Shown here piece after piece: positions 27,138 through 37,449 of a stretch of DNA of 64,000 nucleotides (position 1 is its first letter; every line of letters begins with the position of its first letter). Under the pieces are notes generated by a model. The model made no database searches and was not told the origin of the DNA. It was given only the letters and a program-made list of their open reading frames with translations. The stretch lies in NCBI RefSeq assembly GCF_014196845.1, contig NZ_JACIEM010000003.1, positions 620,001 to 684,000 on the forward strand. The letters are read 5' to 3'. The stretch is from Aurantimonas endophytica (GTDB lineage Bacteria > Pseudomonadota > Alphaproteobacteria > Rhizobiales > Rhizobiaceae). The translations under genes were made by a program, and so were the position numbers.

Positions 27138-27791
27138 TCAGTTGCCGGTCTGGCCCTGGCTGATCGCGGTGTAGGGTATCTGGAACGCCGAGGCCTGGAT
27201 GTTTCCGCCCTGCTGGACGTCGTAGATCATCACCGAGGTGTCCTTGCCCTGCTGGTCGCGGATCGTCCACTGCTTGAGCTCGTAGGTCTTGGGGTCGAAC
27301 ATCATGGTGATGCGCGAGGTCCCGAAGACCGACTTGTCGCCCATGACGATCGTCGTCAGGTCCGGCTCTTCCTTGACGCTCTGGATGTTGGCCGCCGACA
27401 GGTCGATCCGCCGGTCGAGCAACAGCTTCAGCGGCGTCTTCGACAGCGGATAGAGATCCCAGGTGTTGAGCTTGCGGTTGTTGATCGCGACGTTCGAACC
27501 GTCGGCGATCACCCGCAGCGGGGTCGACGCGTAGTCGAACCGAACCTTGCCGGGGCGTTCGATGAAGAACTTGCCCTCGGTCTGGCGGCCATTCGGATCG
27601 AACTGGATGAACGATCCGTGCATCGACTGGACGTTGGAGAAATGATCGGCGATCCGCTGCGCAGCCGCGCTCGCCTGCGCCGCAGCGGAGGTGGCGCTCA
27701 GCGGCAGCAAGGCCGCGACGGCGACGAAGGCGGCGGAGAGGACGGCAACGAGACGGCGCCCGTTGCGGGGGAACATGCTGGTAATGGCCAT
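27138..27791 (-). CDS. lolA: Outer-membrane lipoprotein carrier LolA-like protein
   Basis: A 217-residue periplasmic protein with an N-terminal signal peptide: basic GRRL, a hydrophobic core VAVLSAAFVAVAALLPL, and a likely cleavage near ATSAAAQA. The mature part has the LolA-type half-barrel segments MHGSFIQFDPNGRQTEGKFF and RPGKVRFDYA (about residues 57-90), and QTEGKF is typical. LolA chaperones lipoproteins from LolCDE to LolB. Some rhizobial members are only annotated as outer membrane lipoprotein carrier. ATG at 27791 was chosen; another ATG lies at 27776. It follows ftsK, which ends 134 bp upstream on the same strand, the usual rhizobial order. Confidence 0.9.
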   Translation of the reverse strand: MAITSMFPRNGRRLVAVLSAAFVAVAALLPLSATSAAAQASAAAQRIADHFSNVQSMHGSFIQFDPNGRQTEGKFFIERPGKVRFDYASTPLRVIADGSNVAINNRKLNTWDLYPLSKTPLKLLLDRRIDLSAANIQSVKEEPDLTTIVMGDKSVFGTSRITMMFDPKTYELKQWTIRDQQGKDTSVMIYDVQQGGNIQASAFQIPYTAISQGQTGN

Positions 27792-27925
27792 GATGGTCGA
27801 GGCTTCCCTTTCGAAGTCGCCCTTCGGACAGGGCCACCCCCGTGAGGGCGTGGCTTTCCGTTTATGTCGGAACGCGACCATGGCCGCGCAATGGGGCGCG
27901 CGAATGGCGGCGCGCCGCATGAGCC

Positions 27926-30745
27926 TCACATCCGGTCGTCTTCGGTCGGCACCAGGATCTCGCGCTTGCCGGCATGGTTGGCCGGGCCGACGATCCCCTC
28001 CTTCTCCATCCGCTCGATGATCGAGGCGGCGCGGTTGTAGCCGATCGACAGCCGCCGCTGGACGTAGGAGGTCGAGGCCTTGCCGTCGCGCAGCACCACC
28101 GCCACGGCCTGGTCGTAGAGGTCGGCGCCCTCGTCGACGTCGCCGCCGCCGCTGCCGCCGGAAGCGCCGGCAGCGGCCCCCCCGTCTTCGTCGTCATCCT
28201 CGAGGATCGCGTCGAGATAGTCCGGCACGCCCTGCGACTTCAGGTGCCGGACGATGTCCTCGACCTCGGAATCGTCGACGAACGGTCCGTGGACACGCTG
28301 GATGCGGCCACCGCCGGCCATGAACAGCATGTCGCCCATGCCGAGCAGCTGCTCGGCGCCCTGCTCCTGCAGGATCGTGCGAGAGTCGATCTTCGAGGTC
28401 ACCTGGAAGGAGATGCGGGTCGGGAAGTTCGCCTTGATCGTGCCGGTGATGACGTCCACCGACGGGCGCTGCGTCGCCATGATGACGTGGATGCCGGCGG
28501 CACGGGCCATCTGGGCGAGGCGCTGGACCGTGCCTTCGATGTCCTTGCCGGCGACCATCATCAGGTCGGCCATCTCGTCGATGATGACGACGATGAACGG
28601 CAACGGCTCGAGATCGAACTCCTCGGTCTCGAAGATCGGCTCGCCGCTCTCGCGGTCGAAGCCGGTCTGCACCGTCCGGGAGATCGTCTCGCCCTTCTCC
28701 AGCGCCTGGCGCACCCGCGTGTTGAAGCCGTCGATGTTGCGCACGCCCACCTTCGACATCTTGCGGTAGCGGTCCTCCATCTCCTTGACCGTCCATTTCA
28801 GCGCGACGACCGCCTTCTTGGGATCGGTGACGACCGGCGCTAGGAGATGCGGGATGCCGTCATAGACCGACAGTTCCAGCATCTTCGGGTCGATCATGAT
28901 CATCCGGCACTCGGCCGGCGTCAGCCGGTAGAGCAGCGACAGGATCATGGTGTTGATCGACACCGACTTGCCCGAGCCGGTGGTACCGGCGACGAGGAGA
29001 TGCGGCATCTTGGCAAGGTCGGCGATCACCGGCTCGCCGCCGATCGTCTTGCCGAGCGCCAGCGCCAGCCGGCTCTTGTTCTGGATGAAGCTTTCCGAGG
29101 CGATCATCTCGCGGAAATAGACGGTCTCGCGGCGCTGGTTCGGCAGCTCGATGCCGATGGCGTTCTTGCCGGGAATGACCGCGACGCGGGCCGCGATGGC
29201 GCTCATCGAGCGGGCGATGTCGTCGGCAAGGCCGATCACGCGGCTCGACTTGATGCCGGGCGCGGGCTCCAGCTCGTAAAGCGTGACGACCGGCCCCGGC
29301 CGCACCTCGATGATCTCGCCCTTGACACCGAAATCCTCCAGCACGCCCTCGAGCAGCCGGGCGTTCTCCTGCAGCACCTCCGGCGACAGCGAGGAATCGC
29401 GGCTGCGCGCCTTGGGCGGGGTCAGGAAGTCCACCGACGGCAGAATGAAGGGCGCTGCCGGGGCGTGGCCCGCGGCGGGCTGCAGCGCGACGGCCCGCCC
29501 GGAGCCGCTGCGCAGCTTGCGCTGTTCGGCGGTGATGGTCGCCTGGGGGACAACGCGGGCGGCAGGCTCCGTGGGCCGGGAAGCCGGCTCGCGCGCCGGA
29601 GCGCCGGAGCGGGCAGCGCCTGCGACACCGTTGGCAGCTGGCGTCTCAGCCTTGCGGCGGCCGGGGAAGGCGACAATGTTGCCGGCCAGGAGGCCGCGCC
29701 AGCCTCCCTGCTCCTCGGCGATCGGCGCGGCATTGGGCGATACGCGGTCGCCCGGTCCGATCACGAAGGCGTCGTCGTCGAGATCGGGCGCAGTGTGCAC
29801 GCTGTCGTTGCCCTCGTCCCAGGGCATCTCACCTGCGGCATCGTCAGCATAGGCCGGCGCGTCGCCGTCCATCGGATCGTAATAGTCGCCGTCCGTCGGC
29901 TCGGACACCGACACGCGGATCTCGCGCTGCGCGGCGCGCGGCTGCGGCGCCGGGATCGGCGCGTCGAGATCGTCCTCGTCCTGCCAGTCGTCGAAGCGGT
30001 CGCCGAATTCGCGCGGAGCCTTGGCGGCGCGGCGCGCCTCCAGCCGGCGGCCGATCGCCGAGCGGGCTGAATAGGCGGTATGGGCGAGCGCACCGAAGAG
30101 GAGCGCGAAGCGGCTCTCTCCGGCATCTTCGTCGTCGACCTCGTCGAGCGGCGCGGAGCGGCGCCCGGCCTGCGCCGGGGAGGCCCCGCGACGGTCGATG
30201 AGGCCGGCCCCATTGAGGAACAGCCAGCCCGCCGGCCCCGCCATCATCAGCGCCAGGACGAGGGCCAGGAATCCTTCGGGAAAGGCGCCCGTTGCGAGCG
30301 CCGGGAATTTCAGGACGATGTCGCCCGCAACGCCGCCAAGGCCGATCGGCAGCGGCCAGCCTTCGGGCGCCGGCAGGCAGCCGAGCGCGGCTGCGGCGAG
30401 CACGATTCCGGCGACGCCGTACCAGGCGCGGCGCCAGATATGGTCGATGCTGCGGCCGGACAGAAGGATCAACCCCCAGATCGCCGGCAGCGCCACCAGG
30501 AGTGCTGCGGCGAGACCGAAGACCTGCATGGCGAGGTCGGCGACGATGGCGCCCGAGGGACCCGCCCAGTTCTCCACCATGTTCTGGTTCGACTGGCTGA
30601 GGGAGGGATCGGTGACGGTCCAGGTGGCGCAGGCCACGCCCAGATAGACCGCGAGGCCGAGCAGGCCCGCCGCGCCAGCGATCTCCCCCTGCCGCCGGAT
30701 GAAGGAGGTTTCCCCGTCGCGCGCCGCCGTCTGTGCCATTGCCAT
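27926..30745 (-). CDS. ftsK: DNA translocase FtsK
   Basis: A 939-residue septal DNA translocase that pumps chromosome termini and activates XerCD at division. Four N-terminal membrane segments lie within about residues 20-185. A long acidic linker with Pro/Asp-rich repeats runs to about 440. The RecA-like motor holds Walker [13 protein letters not shown] near 585 and Walker B with [10 protein letters not shown] near 720. The C-terminal gamma winged-helix (about 870-930, [19 protein letters not shown]) reads KOPS sequences. The linker is shorter than in E. coli. Gene order amt-ftsK-lolA matches related genomes. Confidence 0.96.
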   Translation of the reverse strand: MAMAQTAARDGETSFIRRQGEIAGAAGLLGLAVYLGVACATWTVTDPSLSQSNQNMVENWAGPSGAIVADLAMQVFGLAAALLVALPAIWGLILLSGRSIDHIWRRAWYGVAGIVLAAAALGCLPAPEGWPLPIGLGGVAGDIVLKFPALATGAFPEGFLALVLALMMAGPAGWLFLNGAGLIDRRGASPAQAGRRSAPLDEVDDEDAGESRFALLFGALAHTAYSARSAIGRRLEARRAAKAPREFGDRFDDWQDEDDLDAPIPAPQPRAAQREIRVSVSEPTDGDYYDPMDGDAPAYADDAAGEMPWDEGNDSVHTAPDLDDDAFVIGPGDRVSPNAAPIAEEQGGWRGLLAGNIVAFPGRRKAETPAANGVAGAARSGAPAREPASRPTEPAARVVPQATITAEQRKLRSGSGRAVALQPAAGHAPAAPFILPSVDFLTPPKARSRDSSLSPEVLQENARLLEGVLEDFGVKGEIIEVRPGPVVTLYELEPAPGIKSSRVIGLADDIARSMSAIAARVAVIPGKNAIGIELPNQRRETVYFREMIASESFIQNKSRLALALGKTIGGEPVIADLAKMPHLLVAGTTGSGKSVSINTMILSLLYRLTPAECRMIMIDPKMLELSVYDGIPHLLAPVVTDPKKAVVALKWTVKEMEDRYRKMSKVGVRNIDGFNTRVRQALEKGETISRTVQTGFDRESGEPIFETEEFDLEPLPFIVVIIDEMADLMMVAGKDIEGTVQRLAQMARAAGIHVIMATQRPSVDVITGTIKANFPTRISFQVTSKIDSRTILQEQGAEQLLGMGDMLFMAGGGRIQRVHGPFVDDSEVEDIVRHLKSQGVPDYLDAILEDDDEDGGAAAGASGGSGGGDVDEGADLYDQAVAVVLRDGKASTSYVQRRLSIGYNRAASIIERMEKEGIVGPANHAGKREILVPTEDDRM

Positions 30746-30923
30746 CGCCCTGTCTCGTCTCCTCGGACCCTGCCGCGCCGGGCGAGTCCGCTGCTTGCGG
30801 GGAGACTAGGAGGGCGAGGTTAAGACCCGCTTAAGCTTAAGAGGGCCTTACGAACGGTGGTGAACTAAGGCGGACAGCCGAGACCCCGGATGGCGGTTTC
30901 CCCGGTGCTCGGCTCCTGAAACA

Positions 30924-30956
30924 AGAAAGGGCGGGCGATCGCTCGCCCGTCCTTTC
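30924..30956 (-). terminator. Terminator after the second amt gene
   Basis: A long inverted repeat (GAAAGGGCGGGCGA from 30925 with CGCCCGTCCTTTC to 30956, one mismatch) lies 22 bp past the amt stop on the minus strand, followed by TTTCTTGTTTC. Confidence 0.75.
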
Positions 30957-30978
30957 TGGCGTCTGCGAAGCTCTCGCT

Positions 30979-32358
30979 TCAGGCGTGGTAGGCGGCCTCG
31001 CCGTGATAGCTGAGGTCGAGCCCTTCGCGCTCCTGCTCGGGGGTGGGGCGCAGGCCGATGACCAGGTCGACGAGTTTGAACAGGATCGCCGAGACGATGC
31101 CGCACCACAGGATGGTCACCAGCACGGCCCAGACCTGCGTCGTGGTCTGGCCGACGATGGAGAAGTCCTCCGCACCGGTGCCGCCGAGCCACGGCGCGGT
31201 GAAGATGCCGGTGCCGATCGCGCCCACGATGCCGCCGATGCCGTGGATGCCGAACACGTCGAGGCTGTCGTCGTAGCCGAACCTGTTCTTCACCACCGAG
31301 ACGAAGAAGTAGCAGCAGCCGCTGGCCAGCGCGCCGAGGACGATCGCCCCCACCGGGCCGATCGTGCCGCAGGCCGGCGTCACCGCGACGAGCCCCGCGA
31401 CCATGCCGGATGCCGCACCGAGCATCGAGGCCTTGCCGCGCATCGTGGTTTCGATGAGGCACCATGCGACCAGGGCGCCCGCCGTGGCGGTGAAGGTGTT
31501 CAGCATCGCCAGCACCGCGCCGGAGGTCGCCTCGAGGTTCGACCCGGCATTGAAGCCGAACCAGCCGACCCACAGGATCGAGGCGCCAACCATGGTCAGC
31601 GTCATCGAGTGCGGCGCCATGTTGTCGCGGCCGAGGCCGGTGCGCTTGCCCACGAACAGGCAGCCAACCAGCGCCGCGATGCCTGCATTGATGTGGACGA
31701 CGGTGCCACCGGCGAAGTCCAGGGCGCCCCAGTTGAAGATCAGGCCCGAGCCGTCCCACACCATGTGCGCGATGGGGAAGTAGACGAAGGTCACCCAGAG
31801 GATGGTGAACAGCACCACGGCCGAGAAACGGATCCGCTCGGCGAAGGCGCCGACGATCAGCGCCGGGGTGATCACCGCGAAGGTCATCTGGAAGGCGATG
31901 AACAGATATTCCGGGATGGCGACGCCGTCGCTGAAGGTCGCGGAGGTGGAGTCCATCGTCACGCCGGCGAGGAACAGCTTGCCGAGCCCGCCCCAGTAGG
32001 GACTGGTGCCGCCGCCGAAGGCGAAGGAGTACCCCCAGAGCACCCAGACGATCATCACAACGCCGGTGATGACGGTGCACTGCATCAGCACCGACAGCAT
32101 GTTCTTCGCCCGCACCAGGCCGCCGTAGAACAGCGCCAGGCCCGGCATCGTCATGAACAGGACGAGAAGCGTCGCGGTCATCATCCACGCAACGTCGCCC
32201 TTGTCGACGATCGGGGCAGCTTCTGCAGCCGGGGCAGCAGCCGTGGCCGCCGCATCCTGGGCGATGGCCGGTCCAGCCGCCACGACGAGGGCCGCAGCGG
32301 CCCCAAGGCAGGCGCCGGCGGCGGCCATCTGCCGAAGCAATCGAAATGATCTCGACAT
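30979..32358 (-). CDS. Ammonium transporter (Amt), classical type
   Basis: A 459-residue Amt/MEP family ammonium channel. A cleavable signal-like N-terminus (AAGACLGAAAALVVAAGPAIAQ) precedes 11 membrane segments. The twin pore histidines lie in GGTVVHINAG and VFGIHGIGGIVG. Signature AFQMTFAVITPALIVGAFAERI is present at about residues 155-176. It is distinct from the other amt gene just upstream, so this locus encodes two Amt subfamilies. A -24/-12-like motif lies upstream at 32432-32446. ATG at 32358 begins the family N-terminus; the frame is open to 32412. Confidence 0.95.
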   Translation of the reverse strand: MSRSFRLLRQMAAAGACLGAAAALVVAAGPAIAQDAAATAAAPAAEAAPIVDKGDVAWMMTATLLVLFMTMPGLALFYGGLVRAKNMLSVLMQCTVITGVVMIVWVLWGYSFAFGGGTSPYWGGLGKLFLAGVTMDSTSATFSDGVAIPEYLFIAFQMTFAVITPALIVGAFAERIRFSAVVLFTILWVTFVYFPIAHMVWDGSGLIFNWGALDFAGGTVVHINAGIAALVGCLFVGKRTGLGRDNMAPHSMTLTMVGASILWVGWFGFNAGSNLEATSGAVLAMLNTFTATAGALVAWCLIETTMRGKASMLGAASGMVAGLVAVTPACGTIGPVGAIVLGALASGCCYFFVSVVKNRFGYDDSLDVFGIHGIGGIVGAIGTGIFTAPWLGGTGAEDFSIVGQTTTQVWAVLVTILWCGIVSAILFKLVDLVIGLRPTPEQEREGLDLSYHGEAAYHA

Positions 32359-32431
32359 CAGTTGCAACTTTCCAACACAGCCCGGATGGCGGGCCTGCCC
32401 GGGAGCATCCATGCGTCCCGCAGTGAGTTAA

Positions 32432-32446
32432 ACAAATCGCGTGCCA
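32432..32446 (-). promoter_or_regulatory. Possible sigma-54 promoter of the classical amt gene
   Basis: On the minus strand the sequence reads TGGCAC-N5-TTGTT, with TGGCAC at 32441-32446 and the -12-like TTGT at 32432-32435. The consensus is TGGCAC-N5-TTGCW, so the GC of the -12 element is changed to GT. It lies about 75 bp upstream of the ATG at 32358. Nitrogen-regulated amt genes commonly use sigma-54, which supports the call, but the mismatch limits it. Confidence 0.45.
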
Positions 32447-32591
32447 GATTCCGGCGTACCGTCACGGCCGGCCCGGCGCAGCGCCGAGGCGGCAGGAAGC
32501 ACAGCACGAGACGGGTTCGATCTGCCATAGACGGCAGCAGAATGCATACTATTTAGGCATTTCCGGCAGCCAGCCTTACGGCATCGGCGTT

Positions 32592-32620
32592 AAAAAGGGC
32601 CCCCTTTGGGAGCCCTTTTT
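32592..32620 (-). terminator. Terminator of the glnK-amt unit
   Basis: Inverted repeat AAAAAGGGC (32592-32600) with GCCCTTTTT (32612-32620), extended by CCC/GGG, ends in a T-run on the minus strand 22 bp past the amt stop. It separates the two amt genes into different units. Confidence 0.85.
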
Positions 32621-32641
32621 CTTCTTGTCGACTGCTGGCCG

Positions 32642-33991
32642 TCAGCTACGCCCGACGGCGAACTCCGGATAGGCTTCGACGCCGACCTCGCTTCGATCGA
32701 GACCGAGTGCCTCCTCCTCGTCGCTCACCCGAATGCCGATCACCGCCTTGATGATCGCCCAGACGATGAGGCTGCCAAAGAACGCGAAGACGCCATAGGC
32801 CGCGACGCCGATCAGCTGGGTGACGAAGCTCGTCTCCGCGTTGGTCAGCGGCACCGCGAGCGTCCCCCAGATACCGGCGAAGAGGTGGACCGGGATCGCG
32901 CCCACCACGTCGTCGATCTTCAGCCTGTTGAGCAGCGGAACGGTCAGCACCACGATGACACCGCCGACACTGCCGATCAGGATCGCCGCCAGCGGCGACG
33001 GCTGCAGCGGCTCGGCGGTGATCGAGACCAGACCCGCAAGCGCGCCGTTGAGCACCATCGTGACGTCGACCCGCTTGTAGATGATCTGCAGGAGGATCAT
33101 CGCCGTGACGACGCCGCCCGCCGCCGCGAGGTTGGTGTTGGCGAAGATGCGCGACACGTCGGTCACGTCGGTGATCGTTCCCATCGCGAGCTGTGACGCG
33201 CCGTTGAACCCGAACCAGCCGAGCCACAGGATGAACGTGCCGAGCGTCGCGAGAGGGATCGAGGATCCCGGCATCGCGATGCCGTGCCCGTCCGCGGCGA
33301 AGCGGCCCTTGCGTGCGCCGAGAAGAAGCGCGCCCGCCAGCGCCGCCCAGCCACCGACCGAGTGGACCAGCGTCGAGCCGGCGAAGTCGGAGAAGCCCAT
33401 TTCGGACAGCCAGCCGGCGCCCCACTGCCAGGAACCGGCGATCGGGTAGATGAAGCCGGTGAGGACGACGGTGAACAGCAGGAATGGCCACAGGCGGATC
33501 CGCTCGGCCAGCGTGCCGGAGACGATCGAGGCGGCCGTCGCCACGAACACCATCTGGAAGAACCAGTCCGATGCCGTCGAATAGCCGGTGGCGAGATTGT
33601 CGCCGCCGACGGGATCGAAGGAATAGGTCCCGAATGAGCCGATGTAGCCGCCGTCAACCCCCGTATACATCAGGTTGTAGCCGACGATCCAGTACATGAG
33701 GCCGGCGATGGAATAGAGCGCGACATTCTTCAGGCACTGCATCGACACGTTCTTGGAACGGACGAGACCGGCTTCGAGCATGGCAAAGCCGGCGGCCATC
33801 CACATCACGAGGAAGCCGCCGATCAGGAACAGCAAGGTGTTGAAGATGTAGGCGACTTCCGGCTGCACTGCAGGTGCCGGAGCCTCGGCGGCAGCCGCCG
33901 CGGCATCGGGTGCTACGTCCTGGGCGAAGGCCGCGGTGGCGGCCAGTCCGACGAAAACGCCGGCAAGTGTCAGTGTCTTTCTGATGGTCAT
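32642..33991 (-). CDS. Ammonium transporter (Amt), second subfamily
   Basis: A 449-residue Amt protein downstream of glnK by 20 bp, the normal glnK-amtB operon. A signal-like N-terminus (LAGVFVGLAATAAFAQ) and an Ala/Pro linker precede the membrane domain. Pore histidines sit in GSTLVHSVGGWAAL and GAIPVHLFAGIWG. The signature FFQMVFVATAASIVSGTLAERI differs clearly from its downstream paralog, so this is a separate subfamily, not a recent duplicate. GlnK probably gates it when nitrogen is ample. The ATG at 33991 was used; the frame is open to 34015. Confidence 0.95.
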   Translation of the reverse strand: MTIRKTLTLAGVFVGLAATAAFAQDVAPDAAAAAAEAPAPAVQPEVAYIFNTLLFLIGGFLVMWMAAGFAMLEAGLVRSKNVSMQCLKNVALYSIAGLMYWIVGYNLMYTGVDGGYIGSFGTYSFDPVGGDNLATGYSTASDWFFQMVFVATAASIVSGTLAERIRLWPFLLFTVVLTGFIYPIAGSWQWGAGWLSEMGFSDFAGSTLVHSVGGWAALAGALLLGARKGRFAADGHGIAMPGSSIPLATLGTFILWLGWFGFNGASQLAMGTITDVTDVSRIFANTNLAAAGGVVTAMILLQIIYKRVDVTMVLNGALAGLVSITAEPLQPSPLAAILIGSVGGVIVVLTVPLLNRLKIDDVVGAIPVHLFAGIWGTLAVPLTNAETSFVTQLIGVAAYGVFAFFGSLIVWAIIKAVIGIRVSDEEEALGLDRSEVGVEAYPEFAVGRS

Positions 33992-34011
33992 GTGATGCCG
34001 TGTCCCCGCTC

Positions 34012-34440
<429 letters not shown>

Positions 34441-34448
34441 TCAGGGTA

Positions 34449-34464
34449 ATCAAGGCGCGTGCCA
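34449..34464 (-). promoter_or_regulatory. Possible sigma-54 promoter of glnK-amt
   Basis: The minus strand reads TGGCAC-N5-TTGAT, with TGGCAC at 34459-34464 and TTGAT at 34449-34453. It matches the sigma-54 consensus TGGCAC-N5-TTGCW except that the -12 C is A. It lies roughly 100 bp upstream of the glnK ATG, a normal distance. The same -24 half, TGGCACG, occurs before the second amt gene. No clear NtrC dyad was found. Confidence 0.5.
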
Positions 34465-34512
34465 AACCGGCTGCGAGGCCGCGACCGGCGCGCCAGTGCG
34501 CAAATACGGCCT

Positions 34513-34542
34513 AAAAGTGCCCTGCCTTCGAATGAGGCAGGG
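34513..34542 (-). terminator. Terminator of tesB
   Basis: An 8-bp perfect stem (CCCTGCCT 34520-34527 with AGGCAGGG 34535-34542), 7-nt loop, and a short T-run (34513-34516 on the minus strand) lies 46 bp past the tesB stop. Confidence 0.7.
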
Positions 34543-34588
34543 TGGCGCTGCATAATGAAACGTCAGATGAAGGATTTTTGCCTACAGA

Positions 34589-35461
34589 TTATGCAGGCTG
34601 CGCACGGCGTGGTCTGATGAGCCCTTCCTGCGCCACCGAAGCGACCAGCGTGCCGTCGAGGGCGAAGAGCGAGCCGCGAGTCAAACCGCGGGCCCCGGAC
34701 GAGGACGGGCTGTCTTGGGAATAGAGTAGCCATTCCGACGCCCGGGCCGGCCGGTGGAACCACATCGCGTGGTCGAGGCTTGCCGCCTGCACCTTGTCGT
34801 TGAACACGGACAGGCCGTGGGCGAACAGCGCCGTGTCGAGCAGCGTCATGTCTGAGATATAGGCGAGGACGGCGGTGTTGAGGTCGCGATCGTCGCCGAT
34901 CTCGCCGGAGGCCCGGACCCAGACCTGCTGGAACGGCTCGAGCTTGTCGCTGCTGACGTAATGGTCGAACGACACCGGCCGGAACTCGATGGGCCGCGGC
35001 CGCTGCCAGTAGCGGCGAACCGGCTCGGGCGCATGCTTGAGGATCGTCTCGGTGATGGCCTGGCCGTGCGGCAGATCGTCCGGAAGCGGCACGTCCGGCA
35101 TCGACGCCTGGTGGTCGAAGCCCGGCTCGTCCTTCTGGAACGAGGCCGAGAGCGAGAAGATCGCGTGGCCGTGCTGGATCGCCACGACACGGCGCGTGGT
35201 GAAGGACCCGCCATCGCGGATCCGGTCGACGTCGTAGATGATCGGCGCCGCCGGATCGCCGGGCCGCATGAAATAGGAATGCAGCGAGTGGCAGTGGCGC
35301 TCCGCCGGCACGGTGCGCTGCGCCGCGACCAGCGCCTGGGCGATCACCTGGCCGCCGAACACGCGCTGCCAGGTCTGGTCCGGACTGGTGCCGCGAAAGA
35401 GGTTTTCCTCGAGCCGTTCGAGGTCGAGTGTCGCCAGGAGCTTTTCAACGGCCATCGTCAT
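34589..35461 (-). CDS. tesB: Acyl-CoA thioesterase II
   Basis: A 290-residue double-hotdog thioesterase that hydrolyses medium- and long-chain acyl-CoAs to fatty acid and CoA. Typical marks are LEENLFRGTSPDQTWQRVFGGQVIAQAL in the first hotdog, DRIRDGGSFTTRRVVAIQHG (about residues 83-102), and LLYSQDSPSSSGARGLTRGSLF near the C-terminus. The catalytic triad Asp-Thr-Gln of the family is expected in the second half but was not placed residue by residue. It sits upstream of glnK on the same strand but has its own terminator. Start: MTM, with an inner ATG six bases later. Confidence 0.94.
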   Translation of the reverse strand: MTMAVEKLLATLDLERLEENLFRGTSPDQTWQRVFGGQVIAQALVAAQRTVPAERHCHSLHSYFMRPGDPAAPIIYDVDRIRDGGSFTTRRVVAIQHGHAIFSLSASFQKDEPGFDHQASMPDVPLPDDLPHGQAITETILKHAPEPVRRYWQRPRPIEFRPVSFDHYVSSDKLEPFQQVWVRASGEIGDDRDLNTAVLAYISDMTLLDTALFAHGLSVFNDKVQAASLDHAMWFHRPARASEWLLYSQDSPSSSGARGLTRGSLFALDGTLVASVAQEGLIRPRRAQPA

Positions 35462-35581
35462 ACTAGTCTACTCCGCGGTTGCGGGGGCCGTCGCACCCGC
35501 TTACCTGCGGCGTTGCACCAGGGGCGCGGGATCGTCAAGCCGCAGCACCGGGCCGCATCGCCCCGCGAGAAGGATAATGGC

Positions 35582-36829
35582 ATGAGCGACATGATCGACG
35601 GACCGACAGGCGAGCGCGCCGACATCGTCATAGCCGGCGCCGGCTATGTCGGGCTGACGACGGCGGTGGCGATCGCCGACGCCGCGCCGCATTTGTCGAT
35701 CGTCGTCGTCGACGCCGCGCCCGAGGGCGTCTGGCGCAAGGACGAGCGCGCCTCCGCCGTCGCCGCTGCCGCCATCCGGATGCTCGAACGCCTGCAGATC
35801 TGGGACGCGGTGCGCGACGAGGCGCAGCCGATCACTGAGATGATCGTCACCGATTCGCGCACCGCCGATCCTGTGCGCCCGGTCTTCCTCACCTTCGGCG
35901 GCGAGGCAAAGCCCGGCGAGCCCTTCGCCCACATGCTGCCCAACGTCGCGTTGAACCAGGCGCTGCGCGAGCGCGCCGAGGCCCTTGGCATCAGCATTCG
36001 CCAGTCGGTCGCCGTGGCAGGCATCGAGCCGGGCATGGCATCGATCGGCGTCCGCCTCGCCGATGGCGGCACGATCGCGGCGCGCCTGCTCATCGCATGC
36101 GACGGCGTGCGCTCCAAGATCCGCGACATGGCCGGCATCAGGACGGTTCACTGGGATTACGGCCAGTCCGGTATCGTCGCGACGGTGGCGCATGAGCGCC
36201 CGCACGAGGGCCGTGCCGAGGAGCATTTCCTGCCTTCCGGCCCGTTCGCCATCCTGCCGCTGAAGGGCAACCGCTCGTCGCTGGTCTGGACCGAGCCGAC
36301 TCGTGAGGCCGAACGGCTGGTCGCTTCCGACGACCTCTTGTTCGAGATGGAGCTCGAGCGGCGCTTCGGCCACAAGCTTGGCGCGCTGACCGTCGAAGGG
36401 GGCCGACGCGCCTTCCCGCTCGGGCTGACGCTCGCCCGCGACTTCGTGAGGCCGCGCATCGCGCTCGCCGGCGACGCCGCCCACGGCATCCACCCGATCG
36501 CCGGCCAGGGGCTCAATCTCGGCTTCAAGGACGCCGCGGCCCTCGCCCAGACCATCGTCGAGGCCGAGCGTCTCGGCCTCGACATCGGCGCACTCGACGT
36601 ACTGGAGACCTACCAGCGCTGGCGGCGCTTCGACACGCTGCAGATGGGCATCACCACCGACGTGCTGAACCGGCTGTTCTCCAACGACAGCCGGCTGTTG
36701 CGGGCGGCCCGTTCGTTCGGCCTGTCGCTCGTCGACCGTGCCCCGCCGCTGAAGGAGTTCTTCATCGGCCAGGCCGCCGGCCTCACCAAGGGACCCTCGC
36801 CGCGCCTGCTCCAGGGCGAGCCAATCTGA
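35582..36829 (+). CDS. UbiH/COQ6 family FAD-dependent monooxygenase
   Basis: A 415-residue flavoprotein hydroxylase of the UbiH/UbiF/Coq6 group, which hydroxylates the ubiquinone ring. FAD dinucleotide fold GAGYVGL follows ADIVIA near residues 14-27. The conserved second FAD site reads GDAAHGIHPIAGQGLNLGFKDAAAL (about 297-321), the strong family signature. Whether it acts at C5, C6 or another carbon cannot be told. The ATG at 35582 has AAGGA upstream. A 7-bp hairpin (36919-36925 with 36931-36937) lies 90 bp downstream without a T-run. Confidence 0.9.
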   Translation: MSDMIDGPTGERADIVIAGAGYVGLTTAVAIADAAPHLSIVVVDAAPEGVWRKDERASAVAAAAIRMLERLQIWDAVRDEAQPITEMIVTDSRTADPVRPVFLTFGGEAKPGEPFAHMLPNVALNQALRERAEALGISIRQSVAVAGIEPGMASIGVRLADGGTIAARLLIACDGVRSKIRDMAGIRTVHWDYGQSGIVATVAHERPHEGRAEEHFLPSGPFAILPLKGNRSSLVWTEPTREAERLVASDDLLFEMELERRFGHKLGALTVEGGRRAFPLGLTLARDFVRPRIALAGDAAHGIHPIAGQGLNLGFKDAAALAQTIVEAERLGLDIGALDVLETYQRWRRFDTLQMGITTDVLNRLFSNDSRLLRAARSFGLSLVDRAPPLKEFFIGQAAGLTKGPSPRLLQGEPI

Positions 36830-37010
36830 GTGCTTCTGCCGGCCGGGGACGGAATCGGTCGCCGCTTCGGTCCCTGGCAGCAAATTCTTTCTCCTAGCCG
36901 GCCCACAAGGCAATCACAGCCGCCGCGTCACGGCGGCCTTCGGCCTATCTAAAGGCCAACGTCCCGCATCGCGGGGCATGATTGTTGTTTGTCGCACGCA
37001 GGAGATGCCG

Positions 37011-37361
37011 ATGGCCGCCGAACACCGGGCCGGATCCAAGGTCAGGGGTGATACCCTCCCGGCGATCCTGATGGCGAACCACCTCCTCGACGGCGACGTC
37101 GTGTTTCTGGCCGAGTCCGGCTGGACGCTCGACCCGTCCGCCGCGCGCATCGCCTTCGACGCGGAGAGCGCCGCGACGATGGAAGCCGAAGGCAAGGCCG
37201 CCTTCGTCGCCAATCTGGTGGTCGATCCGTATCTGGTGCCGGTCGACCTGACCAAGACCGGCCTACCGCGCGCCCGGCATTTCCGCGACGCCATGCGGCA
37301 GAAGGGCCCGTCCATCCATCCGGACATGGGCAAGCAGGCCGAATTCACCACGCCGGCCTGA
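37011..37361 (+). CDS. DUF2849 protein of the sulfite reductase operon
   Basis: A 116-residue protein of the DUF2849 family, which sits just before nitrite/sulfite reductase genes in rhizobia. It contains LPAILMANHLLDGDVVFL at about residues 16-33 and then a W-T-L motif and two VDPYLVPVDL-like strands. Its role is unproven; the constant cysI context suggests a helper in sulfite reduction, perhaps in cofactor or electron delivery (inference). ATG at 37011 has AGGAG at 37000-37004; ATG at 37005 is too close to that site. cysI follows 88 bp later. Confidence 0.88.
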   Translation: MAAEHRAGSKVRGDTLPAILMANHLLDGDVVFLAESGWTLDPSAARIAFDAESAATMEAEGKAAFVANLVVDPYLVPVDLTKTGLPRARHFRDAMRQKGPSIHPDMGKQAEFTTPA

Positions 37362-37449
37362 GCGCGCGCACGGTCCGCGGGTCGCGGATCGCTAGAACGA
37401 ATTGCGGAGAGCGCGACAAGCTTTCCGACCCGAGACGACAGGAGTGTCC

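Noticed and set aside
28847-30070. A 407-codon plus-strand frame opposite ftsK
   Set aside because: Shadow of ftsK; no start signal or recognised motif.
36830-37010. Riboswitch or cysteine-regulator site before the sulfur operon
   Set aside because: Only a short hairpin (36919-36937) was seen, which looks like a weak terminator of the preceding gene.
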